NCBI GenBank assembly: GCA_038049695.1
Contig: CP142451.1
Location: forward strand, 36,593,501-36,657,500
Length of the DNA stretch: 64,000 nt
Source: Cinnamomum chago
Taxonomy: Eukaryota > Streptophyta > Magnoliopsida > Laurales > Lauraceae
Direction of reading: 5' to 3'
How positions within the stretch are numbered: position 1 is the stretch's first letter; each line of letters opens with the position of its first letter. The notes under the pieces are model-generated. The model did not search any database. It saw nothing but the letters and a program-made list of their open reading frames with translations, and was not told the DNA's origin. Shown here piece after piece: positions 30,368 to 40,089 of the stretch. The position numbers and the translations under genes were made by a program.

Positions 30368-30720
30368 GTGCAGGTGGTGTGTGCAGGGGGAGTGCAGCGG
30401 CAAGGGAGGAGAGGTTTGTCTGTGCAGGTGGGTGTAGATGCAGGAGGAAGAGAGAAGAGAAAGAAAAGAATCGAAAGGAATGAAGAAGGAGAAGAAGAAG
30501 AAGAGAGAGGGAGGCGGAAGAGAACAGAGAGGGTGCAGGTGGTGTGTGCAGGGAGAGTGCAGCGGCAAGGGAAGAGAAGATGGGTGCGCAGGTGCTGTGA
30601 GGGGAGAAAGAAGAAGAAAAGGAAAGAAGAGAAGGAAGAAAGAAAAAAAGTAGAAGAAAGAGAGGGTGGTGCGAGTGGAGTGCAGGGAAGGTATGTGCAG
30701 GGGAGGCTCTTACCTGTTTC
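29880..30720. repeat. purine-rich minisatellite cluster with (GA)n
   Basis: A block starting GCGCTGGGGGGTGTGTGTATGG is repeated at about 29916 and 30035, and its downstream part GTGCAATGGAGTGAGAT at 29991 and 30130. A second block, GTGCAGGTGGTGTGTGCAGGG, occurs near 30369 and 30534. A GA run of about 60 bp covers 30299-30360. Long open frames on both strands here arise from the purine bias and are not supported as genes. Confidence 0.85.
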
Positions 30721-31278
30721 CGGAGTCTGGCGACGAGAGCGGAGAGAGTGATGGAGAGGAGGGCTGCTGGGTTGCTGGACGCAAGCAATGGAGAAGGCGC
30801 AGATACCGTGGACGCAAGTCTGGCTACGTACGAGGGGTGTTGGCGCTGCCTGGAGTCTGGATCTGCGATGGGAGCTTGGGATCGATCTGCGCCTTGGTTG
30901 CGAGATGGAAGATGAAGATGAGATGGATCAGGGGTGATTGCTGCGCAGGGATGGCGATGAGGCGAGGGAGTGCAGCAGCGTGGGAGATGGAGGAGAGGGG
31001 TTCTGCGCGTGAAGAGGAAGATAGAGATGAGAGGGTGAGAGGTTTAAGTGGGGAGGGAGTCTTCAGAACTGGGACTTTGCTTCCCAGTTCTCGTGGAGTC
31101 TCCCTCCCTTCTGCAGGTGATGGCTAGCGATTAGGGCCAGGTCGGGTCCGGCCTAGGAGCTTAGGTGAGTTGGGTTCCAGGTTGGGCTGGATTGGGTCAG
31201 GTTGACTCGGTTTGGGCTAGAGTTTAGGTCCAATTTGGGATCAGGCCCATGGATTGGTTATTTTGATAATTAATTTTA
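30721..31278. other. GC-rich spacer left of the MULE, no gene supported
   Basis: GGTCGGGT/GGTTGGG-rich sequence with an open plus-strand frame of 153 codons at 30666-31127, but no domain, splice or family evidence. Confidence 0.45.
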
Positions 31279-31287
31279 TTTTTTTAA

Positions 31288-31330
31288 GAGAGCAGCTATA
31301 TACACACTGCGTTTTGCTCTCCACCCTCTA
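31288..31330 (+). repeat. left terminal inverted repeat of MULE
   Basis: GAGAGCAGC at 31288, then about 12 extra bases, then CACTGCGTTTTGCTCTCC. This matches the complement of the right end with small differences. The TIR is short for a MULE. Confidence 0.7.
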
Positions 31331-31684
31331 CATCTCTTTACACAGTGGTCTTCAGTGCGGGATTTGCTCTCCACACTCTGTATTTTCCCTAAAACACCCA
31401 TTGCTGGACTTGATGAAACTACTCCCTACACTCTGCATTCTTCCCTCCCATTTCACGTTCTGAAAACCTCCCATTTCACGTTCGAAAGACCTCATCAGCA
31501 ACTACTTCTTTCGCTGCACCTCCACATCGAAGATGATCTCGACGATATAGCTAATTACGCCGAGCAATACAAAACTGTCTTTCGCTGCACCGTCTTCAGT
31601 GTGAGACCTCGTGTTCAGTCATCTCTCTCTTCTTACCTTCTTCATCAAACTGCATTACTGTGAATCGTCGACTTTCCAACCTCC

Positions 31685-32110
31685 GTGAGTGATTTCGATT
31701 TGTTTTAATTGATTAGAAATGTCTGCAGTTTTGTTTTAAGATCAAAGATTTGGTTTTTTCAAAGTTTTTTACCTCCCTCATTCACCTTTGCATCCCCCAT
31801 TACTCCATCCATCGTCATCGTTTTAGTGTGAGTAAGAAGAACCGGTTCGGCACTATGGGTCCGAAAACAGAGATTACTTTTGGCCTCGATGATCCGCATA
31901 TATGGAGTTATCTCGGTAGTATGGGGCCGAGAGGAAAAACTTTTCTCGGCGTCAATGAACCGAATAGAGTGTCATCTCTCAGCACTGTGTGTCCGATCAA
32001 AACCTAATTTCACGGCTCTGTAACGCCGAAACTATATTTTCCACACGGATAGTCAGGGCCGAATGGTCTGACTCAGTGCTGCACTATGTACTGATATTGT
32101 TTTTTTCCAG
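31685..32110 (+). other. leader intron of the PMD gene
   Basis: A donor AACCTCC|GTGAGT at 31684/31685 and an acceptor TTTTTTTCCAG| at 32110 bracket 426 bp just before the start codon at 32115. The upstream 5' UTR exon would begin near the left TIR. The intron contains the first 33-bp array. Inferred from splice signals only. Confidence 0.6.
31846..32062. repeat. 33-bp-period palindrome array 1 (PMD leader intron), 7 units
   Basis: Seven 19-nt units start at 31846, 31879, 31912, 31945, 31978, 32011 and 32044, that is every 33 bp without exception. Examples are TTCGGCACTATGGGTCCGA, CTCGGTAGTATGGGGCCGA and CACGGATAGTCAGGGCCGA. Each is an imperfect palindrome TCGGC-N8-GCCGA; the 14-bp spacers are not conserved. 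A decayed eighth unit lies in register at 32077. Confidence 0.95.
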
Positions 32111-32114
32111 ATAT

Positions 32115-34136
32115 ATGGATGTGCCGGGTACATCTAGGACTCGACCCACAGCGTCGAACAGGAGACTCCGTCAGAGGTTTGTTGCTGATGAGGTCGATGA
32201 TGACGAAGAAGTAGTTGAAGAACAACCCGAAGCCCAAGTGGAGACCGAAGTTTCCGAACCGGCAGAAGAAGTACGTCAACAAACTTCTTCTGCTGCTCAT
32301 TATAGGACTGGAGATATTCCCGGGGGGCCTACAAGTTTGAGCCTGCTACCTAGTTTCAGGACGCATATTGCTGCAAGTATTTGGCAGCAGCAGGTTTGTG
32401 TTTAATCTTGGTTAACATGTTTTAATCTGTGATGAAAATATTATTATCTTCACTAATTTGTTATTTATTTCGTTTTGCAGGAGAGACCGCCACTGAAATG
32501 CATAAGCCATGGCCAAAAAATCACTGAATGGGCATGGAATTCAGAGGGAAGGCAGAATACGGTTTTTAGTCGTCTCATTGGCCGTTCGGGGTTGGCTCCA
32601 TTGGTGGCGACATCTTATCGTTCCATCAACAAGAACATGATGTCAGCATTTGTGGAAAGATGGCAGCCTGAGACAAACACATTCCACATGCCTTTTGGTG
32701 AAATGACGATTACCCTTGATGACGTGGGCACCATTCTTGGGATCCCGGTCACTGGAAAATCTGTATCATTTGAGCAACTGTCATTTGAGCGATCAAAGAC
32801 ACTTGTAGAGCATGGTCTTGGGGTCACATCCCAGCAGGCACACGAAGAGTTAGTAGGTGTGCGGGGCTCGTCGGTTAGACTGGAGTGGCTGAAGGACCTA
32901 TACGGAGATGTGACTGATGCGGATCCAGAAGAGCACATTAGGCATGCCGCAAGAGCATATCTATTGTATCTCTTGGGATGTACACTCTTCGCAGACAAGA
33001 CCGGCACGAGGGTTCCAGTGGTCTATCTAAGGCTGCTAATGAACTTCGATGAGGCACGCACCTATGCTTGGGGAGCTGGTGCGCTTGCTCACCTATACCG
33101 ACAGTTGGGGTTTGCTACTCGGAGTGGTGTCAAGCAGATTGCAGGATACCTTACTCTACTAGAGGCATGGATTTACGAGCATTTCCCCAAGTGTAGGCCT
33201 CACCAAAACCGCACATACACAGAAAATTTACCGCGGGTGCATCGCTGGGTGCCACGAAGAGAGTCTGGGGACCAAATGTCCAACTTGCAGTCATTACGAG
33301 AGGCACTTGACGATCTTGGTGCCCATGAGGTAAGTTCTTATAAGTTATAAATTCCAAAAATCTTTAAATGAGTATCGTATAATTTAACGTATGCATTTGT
33401 CGATTAATGTTGCAGGTGGTGTGGGACCCCTACCGAGAGCATAGGGCAGAACACCCCTTTCACGAGGTTGCTTATTATACTGGCTGTATTAAGTGCATGG
33501 ACATCGTAGAACCATATCATCCTGATCGGGTGCTTAGGCAGTTTGGTAGGGTCCAACGCATTCCCCCCACTCCACTAGCTCCACAGCGCGCCAGTAGGGG
33601 TGCCACCGCAAATCAATATCGGATTGCTTACAATTACTTGGATCAAATATGGGAGAGGTGGCATAATCACGTCCTGTCTCCGATGGAGCGTGGTGTGCCT
33701 ACGTCACACCCATGGGACTGTGCACCCAATTATATGGAATGGTTCCTCCGAGTGTCGCATCCAATCATTCAGAACCCTGCACATCGCTCCACGTTTAATC
33801 CGCGTGTTCAAGATTCTATGGGCAGCTCTTCTATTGACCCACGTTTGGTACGATCCTTGACGAGCATATCTATCATTTTAAGTATAACCAACTGTACAAA
33901 CATTCTAATTTGTTCATTATGTGATTAATTAACAGAGCATCGTGAATGCCCAAAGTATTATTCAGCCTATTCTGAGGAGAGGCCATACTCTGAGTGTCCA
34001 AAATCCTGATGCCTTGTACACGGCCCTTGAGGACGTCAACAGGGTCCTAGATGGAGTCGATCCAGAAGATCTTGTTCATAGACCGACACGGAGCGAGGCA
34101 CGCACTTACAGCCGCAGGGCTAGACGTGGGGTCTAG
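32115..34136 (+). CDS. plant mobile domain (PMD, MAIN/MAIL-type) protein carried by the MULE, 586 aa
   Basis: Coding exons 32115-32393, 32481-33329, 33416-33847 and 33936-34136 total 1,761 bp; all junctions are phase 0 with GT-AG introns. The N-terminus has a basic stretch (RTRPTASNRRLRQR) and then an acidic one (EVDDDEEVVEEQPE). From about residue 94 it is a plant mobile domain (aminotransferase-like, PF10536 type): SAFVERWQPETNTFHMPFGE followed by MTITLDDVGTILGIPVTG, then LDLxxYLLYLLGCTLFADKTG-type and YRQLGFATR motifs. Host PMD proteins such as Arabidopsis MAIN and MAIL1 act in silencing and genome integrity. The second half (YHPDRVLRQFGRVQ) is the usual C-terminal half. No break is visible. 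Role in transposition or silencing control is inference. Confidence 0.9.
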
Positions 34137-35017
34137 GATGTGATATGTATTTGTTATGGTTGTAAACTGAATTTCAGCAATTTTTTTGGGTAACAGAGAT
34201 GTACCACATGTAAAACTTTATGGATTTAAATTTTTATGTAAAAATTTCTTATCACCTTTTGGCCACTTTATGGATATCTTTTTTTGTGCTTCATTTTGTA
34301 TTGATGTTTCTTTCTATGTACACAGCATTTATTTGAAATAGATAATTGTAAACTAGTTGTTTCAGGTTTGAAATAATGTAGCTCGGCGTCTCAGGCCCGA
34401 GAATATGTATTTTCCTCGGCGTCTCAGGGCCGACCGAATTCGGTCTACTCGGTGTCTCAGAGCCGACCGAATTCTATATACTCGGCGTCTCAGGGCCGAT
34501 AAAATGTTATCTGCTTGGCGTCTCAGTGCCGATTAGATTTGGTATACTCGGCCTCTCAGGGCCGACATTATAGTTTTAACTCAGCTTCTCAGAGCCGAGC
34601 AAAATATTATAACTCATATCAGGACCACTCAGTTGAAATTGTCGTAAGCTATATGCAATTAAGAGATATAGACTGTTCTTTTATAAAACAAAGTGAAAAT
34701 GTTCTCATCTTAATTTACAAAATGCTCAATTGCATTAAGCTCTTAAAATACATTGGATCCGCATTGACATCCTTATAAAATATAACAATCATTCTAGATC
34801 GATGGTTTCGCATGTGGCAACTGATGGACTTATAATCTCTCTGAAAAATTGGATCCGAGATTGATAAGCTGTATCCCAACCATCTGCAGAAGGGTGATGG
34901 TGACGAATCCAGTTAGTAGCAATAGGAGGAATTGGATGACCCTGTACGAGGAAAACCTACATATAAGAAGGAGTTCAAGTGAGTCACGGCATTTCAAGTA
35001 AAATAAAATTTGGGAAT
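34137..35017. other. convergent intergenic space of MULE
   Basis: Lies between the 3' ends of the PMD and transposase genes. It holds the second 33-bp array (34382-34598) and otherwise AT-rich 3' UTR-like sequence. Confidence 0.8.
34382..34598. repeat. 33-bp-period palindrome array 2 (between the 3' ends), 7 units
   Basis: Units start at 34382, 34415, 34448, 34481, 34514, 34547 and 34580, exactly 33 bp apart. The consensus is CTCGGCGTCTCAGGGCCGA; five of the seven units differ from it by 0-2 bases. A decayed eighth unit starts in register at 34613. This is the best conserved of the three arrays. Confidence 0.97.
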
Positions 35018-37934
35018 CTATGCATCTACTATTATCACCTGAACAAAGTGGTTTTGATTGACAAAACCGATTGCGATCTCCCGTCTAGCAACAGTAGGAA
35101 TAGGGACTGATCGAAGAGGAAGAAAAGTCAAGCATTGCTGATTTGACAAATGGTATAGGACAACGTTATAGTGCGAGGCAATTAGATGTCCCATGTCCGG
35201 CATCGTCATCCATCGATCATATGGAGGGCAATCCCCTTGGTACGATATAATATTGAGAAGTTCATCAACCCTTTGGTGTGATCCATATAGTTGTCTGTAG
35301 TGTTCTGCATGAGTCACCAACTCTCTAGAGAGATCTTTCCGTACATGTTGCCACGAATCCTCACCAAGTCCCATCAACCCTGCAATGGCTCTAAAGCCAC
35401 AATTGCCATCCGCATTGACATCTTTTACATGATGAATATAAGACCTTAAGCAATCTGGGAGTGTGTTAATATAAGTGGTTGGCTTCAAATTTCGGGTGCG
35501 GATGACCTTTTGCTTAGGAATCAGCTTCTTCACGGGCACCAAAGAGGCCCCACAGCTGACAATAGTCTCTTCCATCTTTAAGATAGGAGAGTAACTATCC
35601 TGAGCTGATTCGGCATATTCAAAGGAAGAGGGTTCACGTTTAGTAGAGTTGTGCAATTTCAATTTGGGGCGCCCCCGACATTTAGTTTTCGAATCTGGCT
35701 CGATCAGTGAGGTCGTCTCAGGCTTTGCAAGCTCCCTAAGTTTATCCAAGATCTGTAACTTCTTTCTCGAATCATAGCCCCTGAACTGTTCGACAATTAA
35801 ATCTATCTCTGGCATGCAATCCAAATTGACACTGGAGTCCTGGTCATAAGCGGTATGTAGTAAGTCAAGCTTGCGCCAATGCATATGCGTGCAATCTAAA
35901 GGAATAGGGCGACCAGCACTTATGTATTCTGCAATCTCATGAGCACAAGGTAGGCCATGTGTCTGTCGAAGTACACAGCCACAAGCATCTCTATCAATAC
36001 CGACGGATGATGCTCGTTTCGTCTCGGCCAAGATTTTCTCTAATGCACATATAGAAACATTCCCACGAAGTTCTTTGAATTCAGAAGGCTTGAAATTGTG
36101 TTGGACAACCGTCTTACTTTTTTCAAATGATGCTTTTATATCTGTATGTTGCAGCAACAATAGGTTGTGTATCTTCATCCATGAGTCTTCAAAAGTGCCC
36201 TGACTTGATCCAAGCTGCCGCTTCAGCTGTGCATGTGAACTCTCCACCCTGTTTGTAGTAGTGTTCCCAAGATGCATGACCTTGTCCGTCCAGGCAACCA
36301 CAAATCTATCCTTGTATGCATCTAACCAAGACACTCTAACATACTGAAGTGCTGCAGGATAGTTAATGAACTCCTTTAGAAATAAGTTGAATTGCAGATT
36401 GTAATGTTCCTCTGTGGATGAAGAGACCAACATGTTCCAGCTCATTATAAACCGGTCCCACTTTTCCTTCGTCTCAAACAACTTCTTGCATTTAGCCAAG
36501 ATATTTCTGTTGATATGCCATCTACATAAAAGATGTTTGGCGCCGGGGAAAACAATAGATATGGCGTTCATTAAAGCCATCTCTCTGTCAGTGACGATAA
36601 TGCTAGGAAGAACACCCTCGCCAATAACTTTGCGCAAAATACCCAATGCCCATGAGTAGCAATCTTCACGTTCATTCTGGAGATATACAATGCATACCGA
36701 AAAAGTCTTCTCTGTGGATGTAACCCCAACAATCTCCAATAAGGGCATTCGATACCGATTGGTCTTGTAGGTGCAGTCCATTATCAACACATGAGGAAAT
36801 GCACGCAAGAGGTCTACGCTGGTAGGGTGTGTGAAGAACAAGTCAATGACAGTATCTGTTGTAGGACATTTCCTATGCCACTCAATGTAACCATGCTCCG
36901 CCAATAATTTCAACAGTTGCTGCATCTGATTCCGTCCAGCCCTCTCCGCAACTTTATGCCTTTGACGTGCATTGTAAATGGTCTTCATTGTGCTTACATT
37001 TAACTCATTTCTATGTTTCAGTGTCACCAAGATATCCTTTGGCCGAACCATATTCTTGGACATGTCCACCAGCACTGAAGTTTCATCCTTTGTTAATCTC
37101 CCTGCAAATGAGTGCCCTTCCAGAAAGTCTGCAGCAGGATGATTATGCACACCACACACTACATGCAACATCCATTCCTCATTTGAGCCAACCACTTTAC
37201 CTTGTAACGTGAATGGGCATCCGCATTTTTTCGAACCAGTCTGCTTCAATTTCTTCCCACCAGTCCCGTCTTTAGTAATCCTCGTGTTTCTATAAGACCC
37301 ACTCCTCTCACACCCAAGGGTCAGCCTTGGTTTTTTATTTCTCCTGTTGGGCGCTGCTGATGTCTTAATCACAACAATGAAACCATTTCTCCTCCCAACA
37401 TCACGAGCCCAATTAATTAGGGATTCTCGACTAGTGAATATCTGCGCATAACAAAAAAAAAATCATATTGAACAAAGTGACTACATCAATTTAACTATCG
37501 AATGATTCATCTCGATTAATTACCTCTTCGGTGATAAACTTATTACTATAGTCGACCACACATTCCGAGCCAACCTTGCTGCATTCAGTAGGCGCATGAA
37601 ACTGCTATAGAACCAATTTTGTTAGAATAAGTAAATGACACAACTGCACGGCTCTGAATATCCGGTCAAAATTCAATTGTTCGGCCCTGCATGTCCGCAT
37701 ATTTTTCTTATTCTCGGCACTATTGTGCCGCGAAAAGTACCTATGTTCGGTCTTTCAGGGCCGTGAAAAATACCTCTGGTCGGCCCTGAAAGGCCGCGTA
37801 GAGGACATTCGGTCGGACATACAGGGCCGAGCAATTCGTCTCTTCCGATTTGCAAAGTTTGCGATGAATATGCTTACCTCGACGCTCCTAGAATGATCGG
37901 GAGACATCTTCTGCTTGTCCTTTTGCTCTTCCAT
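35018..37934 (-). CDS. MULE transposase with FAR1-type DNA-binding, SWIM, AT-hook-like and OTU domains, 852 aa
   Basis: Exons 37934-37878, 37601-37524 and 37441-35018, all phase 0 with GT-AG introns. The N-terminus holds VGSECVVDY and SLINWARDVGRRNGF, then a FAR1-like zinc region (KKCGCPF ... GVHNHPA, about 118-148). The catalytic core shows MDCTYKTN (Asp about 267), VTDREMAL (Asp about 330), CRWHINRN, and NRVESSHAQLK (Glu about 445). A SWIM zinc finger CGC...CAH is at about 532-546. An AT-hook-like CRGRPKLK is near 632. The C-terminal OTU cysteine-protease domain has ADGNCGFRA (Asp about 723, Cys about 726) and NHFVQV (His about 843). All catalytic residues are present. OTU-bearing MULE transposases are known; the function of the OTU part is not settled. 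Confidence 0.93.
37602..37877 (-). other. intron 1 of the transposase gene
   Basis: A 276-bp intron (GTCGAG|GTAAGC to CTATAGCAG|TTTC) almost filled by the third 33-bp array, mirroring the array in the PMD leader intron. Confidence 0.85.
37647..37830. repeat. 33-bp-period palindrome array 3 (transposase intron 1), 6 units
   Basis: Units start at 37647, 37680, 37713, 37746, 37779 and 37812, again exactly 33 bp apart. Examples are CTCGGCACTATTGTGCCGC, TTCGGTCTTTCAGGGCCGT and GTCGGACATACAGGGCCGA. Each keeps the TCGGN-N8-NCCGN core. A doubtful seventh unit lies in register at 37845. Confidence 0.95.
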
Positions 37935-38281
37935 TGATTAAGAATGCTAGCAAATTGAGTTTCAACTTTGAATGAAATCAAGATTAATGAGGTACAGTCA
38001 ATTGAGAATGAAGTGAGGATTCAAACCGAGAGAGAAGATGAAAGAGGGAGGAAGTAAAGATCAGTAAAATGCGGGAAGAAGTAGAACTTCATTTCATGAT
38101 GCAGAGGAGTGAATGGACGGAAGTGGAGAGGAGGAGTGAAACCCTTAACGCTGCACGTTCAGACGTCTCAAGTGGAGGGAAAATATGCAGTGTGCAGATA
38201 GCATTTCAAGTAGTGTGGGAGGGCTGAAGTTCATACATTTTGGTAAATTTACAAGTGGGCATTTTAGTCACAATCTATTGC

Positions 38282-38309
38282 AGTGTGAGGAGAGCAAAAT
38301 GCAGCACTC
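38282..38309 (-). repeat. right terminal inverted repeat of MULE
   Basis: The minus strand reads GAGTGCTGC then ATTTTGCTCTCC from 38309 inward, pairing with the left end. The 9-bp duplication follows at 38310-38318. Confidence 0.7.
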
Positions 38310-38419
38310 TTTTTTTAATTGTAGGTGTGTAAGGAAAAACCAATGGTGATGGTGCGTTCAGAATCACCCAAATGCAAATGTATCTTGCAATGCGGAATGA
38401 GTGACCGGAGAAGAAGAAG

Positions 38420-39433
38420 ATGAGAATATCCGCCGTCGGCCAAAACTCCTCCCCATTACCCTTTCCAGCTGCAGGAGGAGGAGGAGGAAGAAGAGGCAGA
38501 GAACAACGAATAGCACCACCTCCTCCTCTTCCCTCCTCCAGACCTCCTCTTCCTCCTCTAAAAGCCCAAACCAAAAGACAAAACCCTAAACAATTCCTCC
38601 TCCTCCACCAACAGCGGCAGCAGCAGCAGCAGAAACAAGACCCGGGACTCCTCTTCCGTCAAAAACTCCTCTACCTCGAACGCCACCTCCACATCGACTC
38701 CCTCAAAGCCCTCTCCCAAAACCCCCACCTCCGCTCCGTCTCCCTCGACTCCCTCCTCTCCGTCGAGCACTGCCTCTCCTCCTTCTCCATCGACCGCTCC
38801 GACATGGCCCGCATCTTCGGAATGCACCCTCAGCTCCTCACCTGCAACCCCCACCACCACCTCTACCCTGTCTTCCATTTCCTCCTCGACGACGCTGCCA
38901 TCCCTTTCCCCGACATCCGCAAATCTATCGCCCGCTGCCCCCGCCTCCTCGTCTCCAGCGTCCCCTCCCAGCTCCGCCCCACCCTCTACTTCCTCCGCCG
39001 CCTGGGTTTCGTCGCGCCCCACCATGCTATCACCTGCCAGACCACTCTCCTCCTCGTATCCAGCGTCGAATCGACGCTCATCCCCAAGCTTGATTACTTG
39101 CAGTCTCTGGGGTTTTCCTATCGAGAGGTTGTGAATATGGTTCTTAGGTCGCCGGGATTGCTTACTTTTAGTATTGAGAATAATTTCCGGCCGAAAGTTG
39201 ATTACTTGTTGAATGAAATGAAGGGGGAGGTCAGGGAGTTGAAGGATTTTCCTCAGTATTTCTCTTTTAGCTTGGAGGGGAAGATTAAGCGTCGCCACCG
39301 CCTGCTTGTGCAGCATGGGTTCTCAATGAGGCTGGCTGATATGCTTAAGGTTAGCGACGGTGAGTTTAATGATCGCCTGGTGGAAATGCGGCTAAGGAGG
39401 ATAGATGATGGGCAGGAAATTGGCTGCTTGTAG
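38420..39433 (+). CDS. mTERF-family protein, likely plastid-targeted, single exon, 337 aa
   Basis: Intronless frame. The N-terminus is basic, Gly/Pro/Ser-rich and poor in acidic residues (MRISAVGQNSSPLPF), like a transit peptide, followed by a Gln run (HQQRQQQQQKQ, about 63-73). From about residue 85 come helical mTERF repeats of roughly 30 residues with the recurring Pro/Leu pattern: IFGMHPQLLTC, SIARCPRLLVSSV, MVLRSPGLLTFSI and LKDFPQYFSFSLEG. Members bind organelle nucleic acid and act in transcription termination or RNA processing. Length fits the small plant plastid mTERFs. The start chosen is the first ATG of the frame; 101 bp separates it from the MULE duplication, so the promoter must lie in that stretch or inside the MULE. 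No break seen. Confidence 0.93.
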   Translation: MRISAVGQNSSPLPFPAAGGGGGRRGREQRIAPPPPLPSSRPPLPPLKAQTKRQNPKQFLLLHQQRQQQQQKQDPGLLFRQKLLYLERHLHIDSLKALSQNPHLRSVSLDSLLSVEHCLSSFSIDRSDMARIFGMHPQLLTCNPHHHLYPVFHFLLDDAAIPFPDIRKSIARCPRLLVSSVPSQLRPTLYFLRRLGFVAPHHAITCQTTLLLVSSVESTLIPKLDYLQSLGFSYREVVNMVLRSPGLLTFSIENNFRPKVDYLLNEMKGEVRELKDFPQYFSFSLEGKIKRRHRLLVQHGFSMRLADMLKVSDGEFNDRLVEMRLRRIDDGQEIGCL

Positions 39434-40085
39434 CTAACTACCATTCATATACCATGTATTAGCTCACCACTTCTCCCTTTATCCATTTTTATTTATCTAT
39501 GTCTGTCTGTCCCTATGTTTATGAAAGAAAAGCAAACAATTGATTGTTGATGAATCTTTTTTCTCTAGCCAGCAAATGTCAAATGTACAGTATACAAGTT
39601 GGATGGAATATCCCCCACCCACCCACAATTTTTTAAGCAAATTGTTTGTGTGCGCGAGCTTTCTCCTGTTTAAGGATTTTGGATCAATGTCACTACCCTT
39701 CTCTGTATCACTATCATTTACTAAAATGGTGATCTCCTATGGTAGAGAAATCATTAGTTCTCAGTGTACTGAAACTATGACACCTCTAGGCAGTTTATAG
39801 TTTGTCTGAAAACTGAAGACTATTAGTATTTTTAACAGTTGGAAATGTATTTCTTTTGAAGTTCTGCCTTCTTTTATTCATTTATTTATTTATTTTTGCA
39901 CTTTCCTGAGTTTGAGTCGGTTTGATATGTCCAGTTGCTGAGTCCTCAATGGCATTTTTATTTGCAGTGGTGAGAATGAAAGAGGATTTGGGTGTGGGAT
40001 TTTTTAGGGAGTTTTCTTCCAAGTCCTTTTTCAAGGCTTTCTGCCCATCTTCTTCAGGTGTTTTGGCATATTAACTAGATTTTTG
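39434..40085. other. 3' flank of the mTERF gene, nothing else recognised
   Basis: T-rich with a TTTATTTATTTATT run at about 39883. No gene signature. Confidence 0.6.
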
Positions 40086-40089
40086 ATTG

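Larger units (their letters stand above)
31279..38318. mobile_element. Mutator-like element (MULE), 7,022 bp, apparently intact, 9-bp target duplication
   Basis: The element 31288-38309 is flanked by TTTTTTTAA on both sides (31279-31287 and 38310-38318), the 9-bp duplication typical of MULEs. Its ends are short imperfect inverted repeats: left GAGAGCAGC..., right (complement) GAGTGCTGC, both leading into TGC[G/A]TTTTGCTCTCC. It carries two convergent genes: a plant mobile domain gene (32115-34136, plus) and a FAR1-MULE-SWIM-OTU transposase (37934-35018, minus). Both keep a single open frame across their exons. Three non-coding parts contain 33-bp-period palindrome arrays. The short TIRs and the open transposase suggest a potentially autonomous element. 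Because the target site is T-rich, part of the TSD match could be chance. Confidence 0.92.

Noticed and set aside
29767-30788. Long Pro/Ser/Leu-rich open frames on the minus strand (up to 250 codons)
   Set aside because: Direct products of purine-rich minisatellites (GA run and repeats); compositional, no family signature.
30666-31127. 153-codon plus-strand frame left of the MULE
   Set aside because: Low-complexity Gly/Arg/Glu composition, no homology recognised, adjoining minisatellites.
31750-32405. Plus-strand open frames through the first 33-bp array
   Set aside because: The array lies in an intron by splice signals; only the part from 32115 fits the PMD protein. Thirty-three is a multiple of three, so repeats stay open by chance.
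31846-37830. CRISPR-like interpretation of the 33-bp arrays
   Set aside because: Plant nuclear context, 14-bp spacers, palindromic units varying between copies, no cas genes.
38558-39316. 252-codon open frame antisense to the mTERF gene
   Set aside because: Mirror of GC-rich coding sequence on the other strand; no domain, and the sense strand gives a clear mTERF protein.
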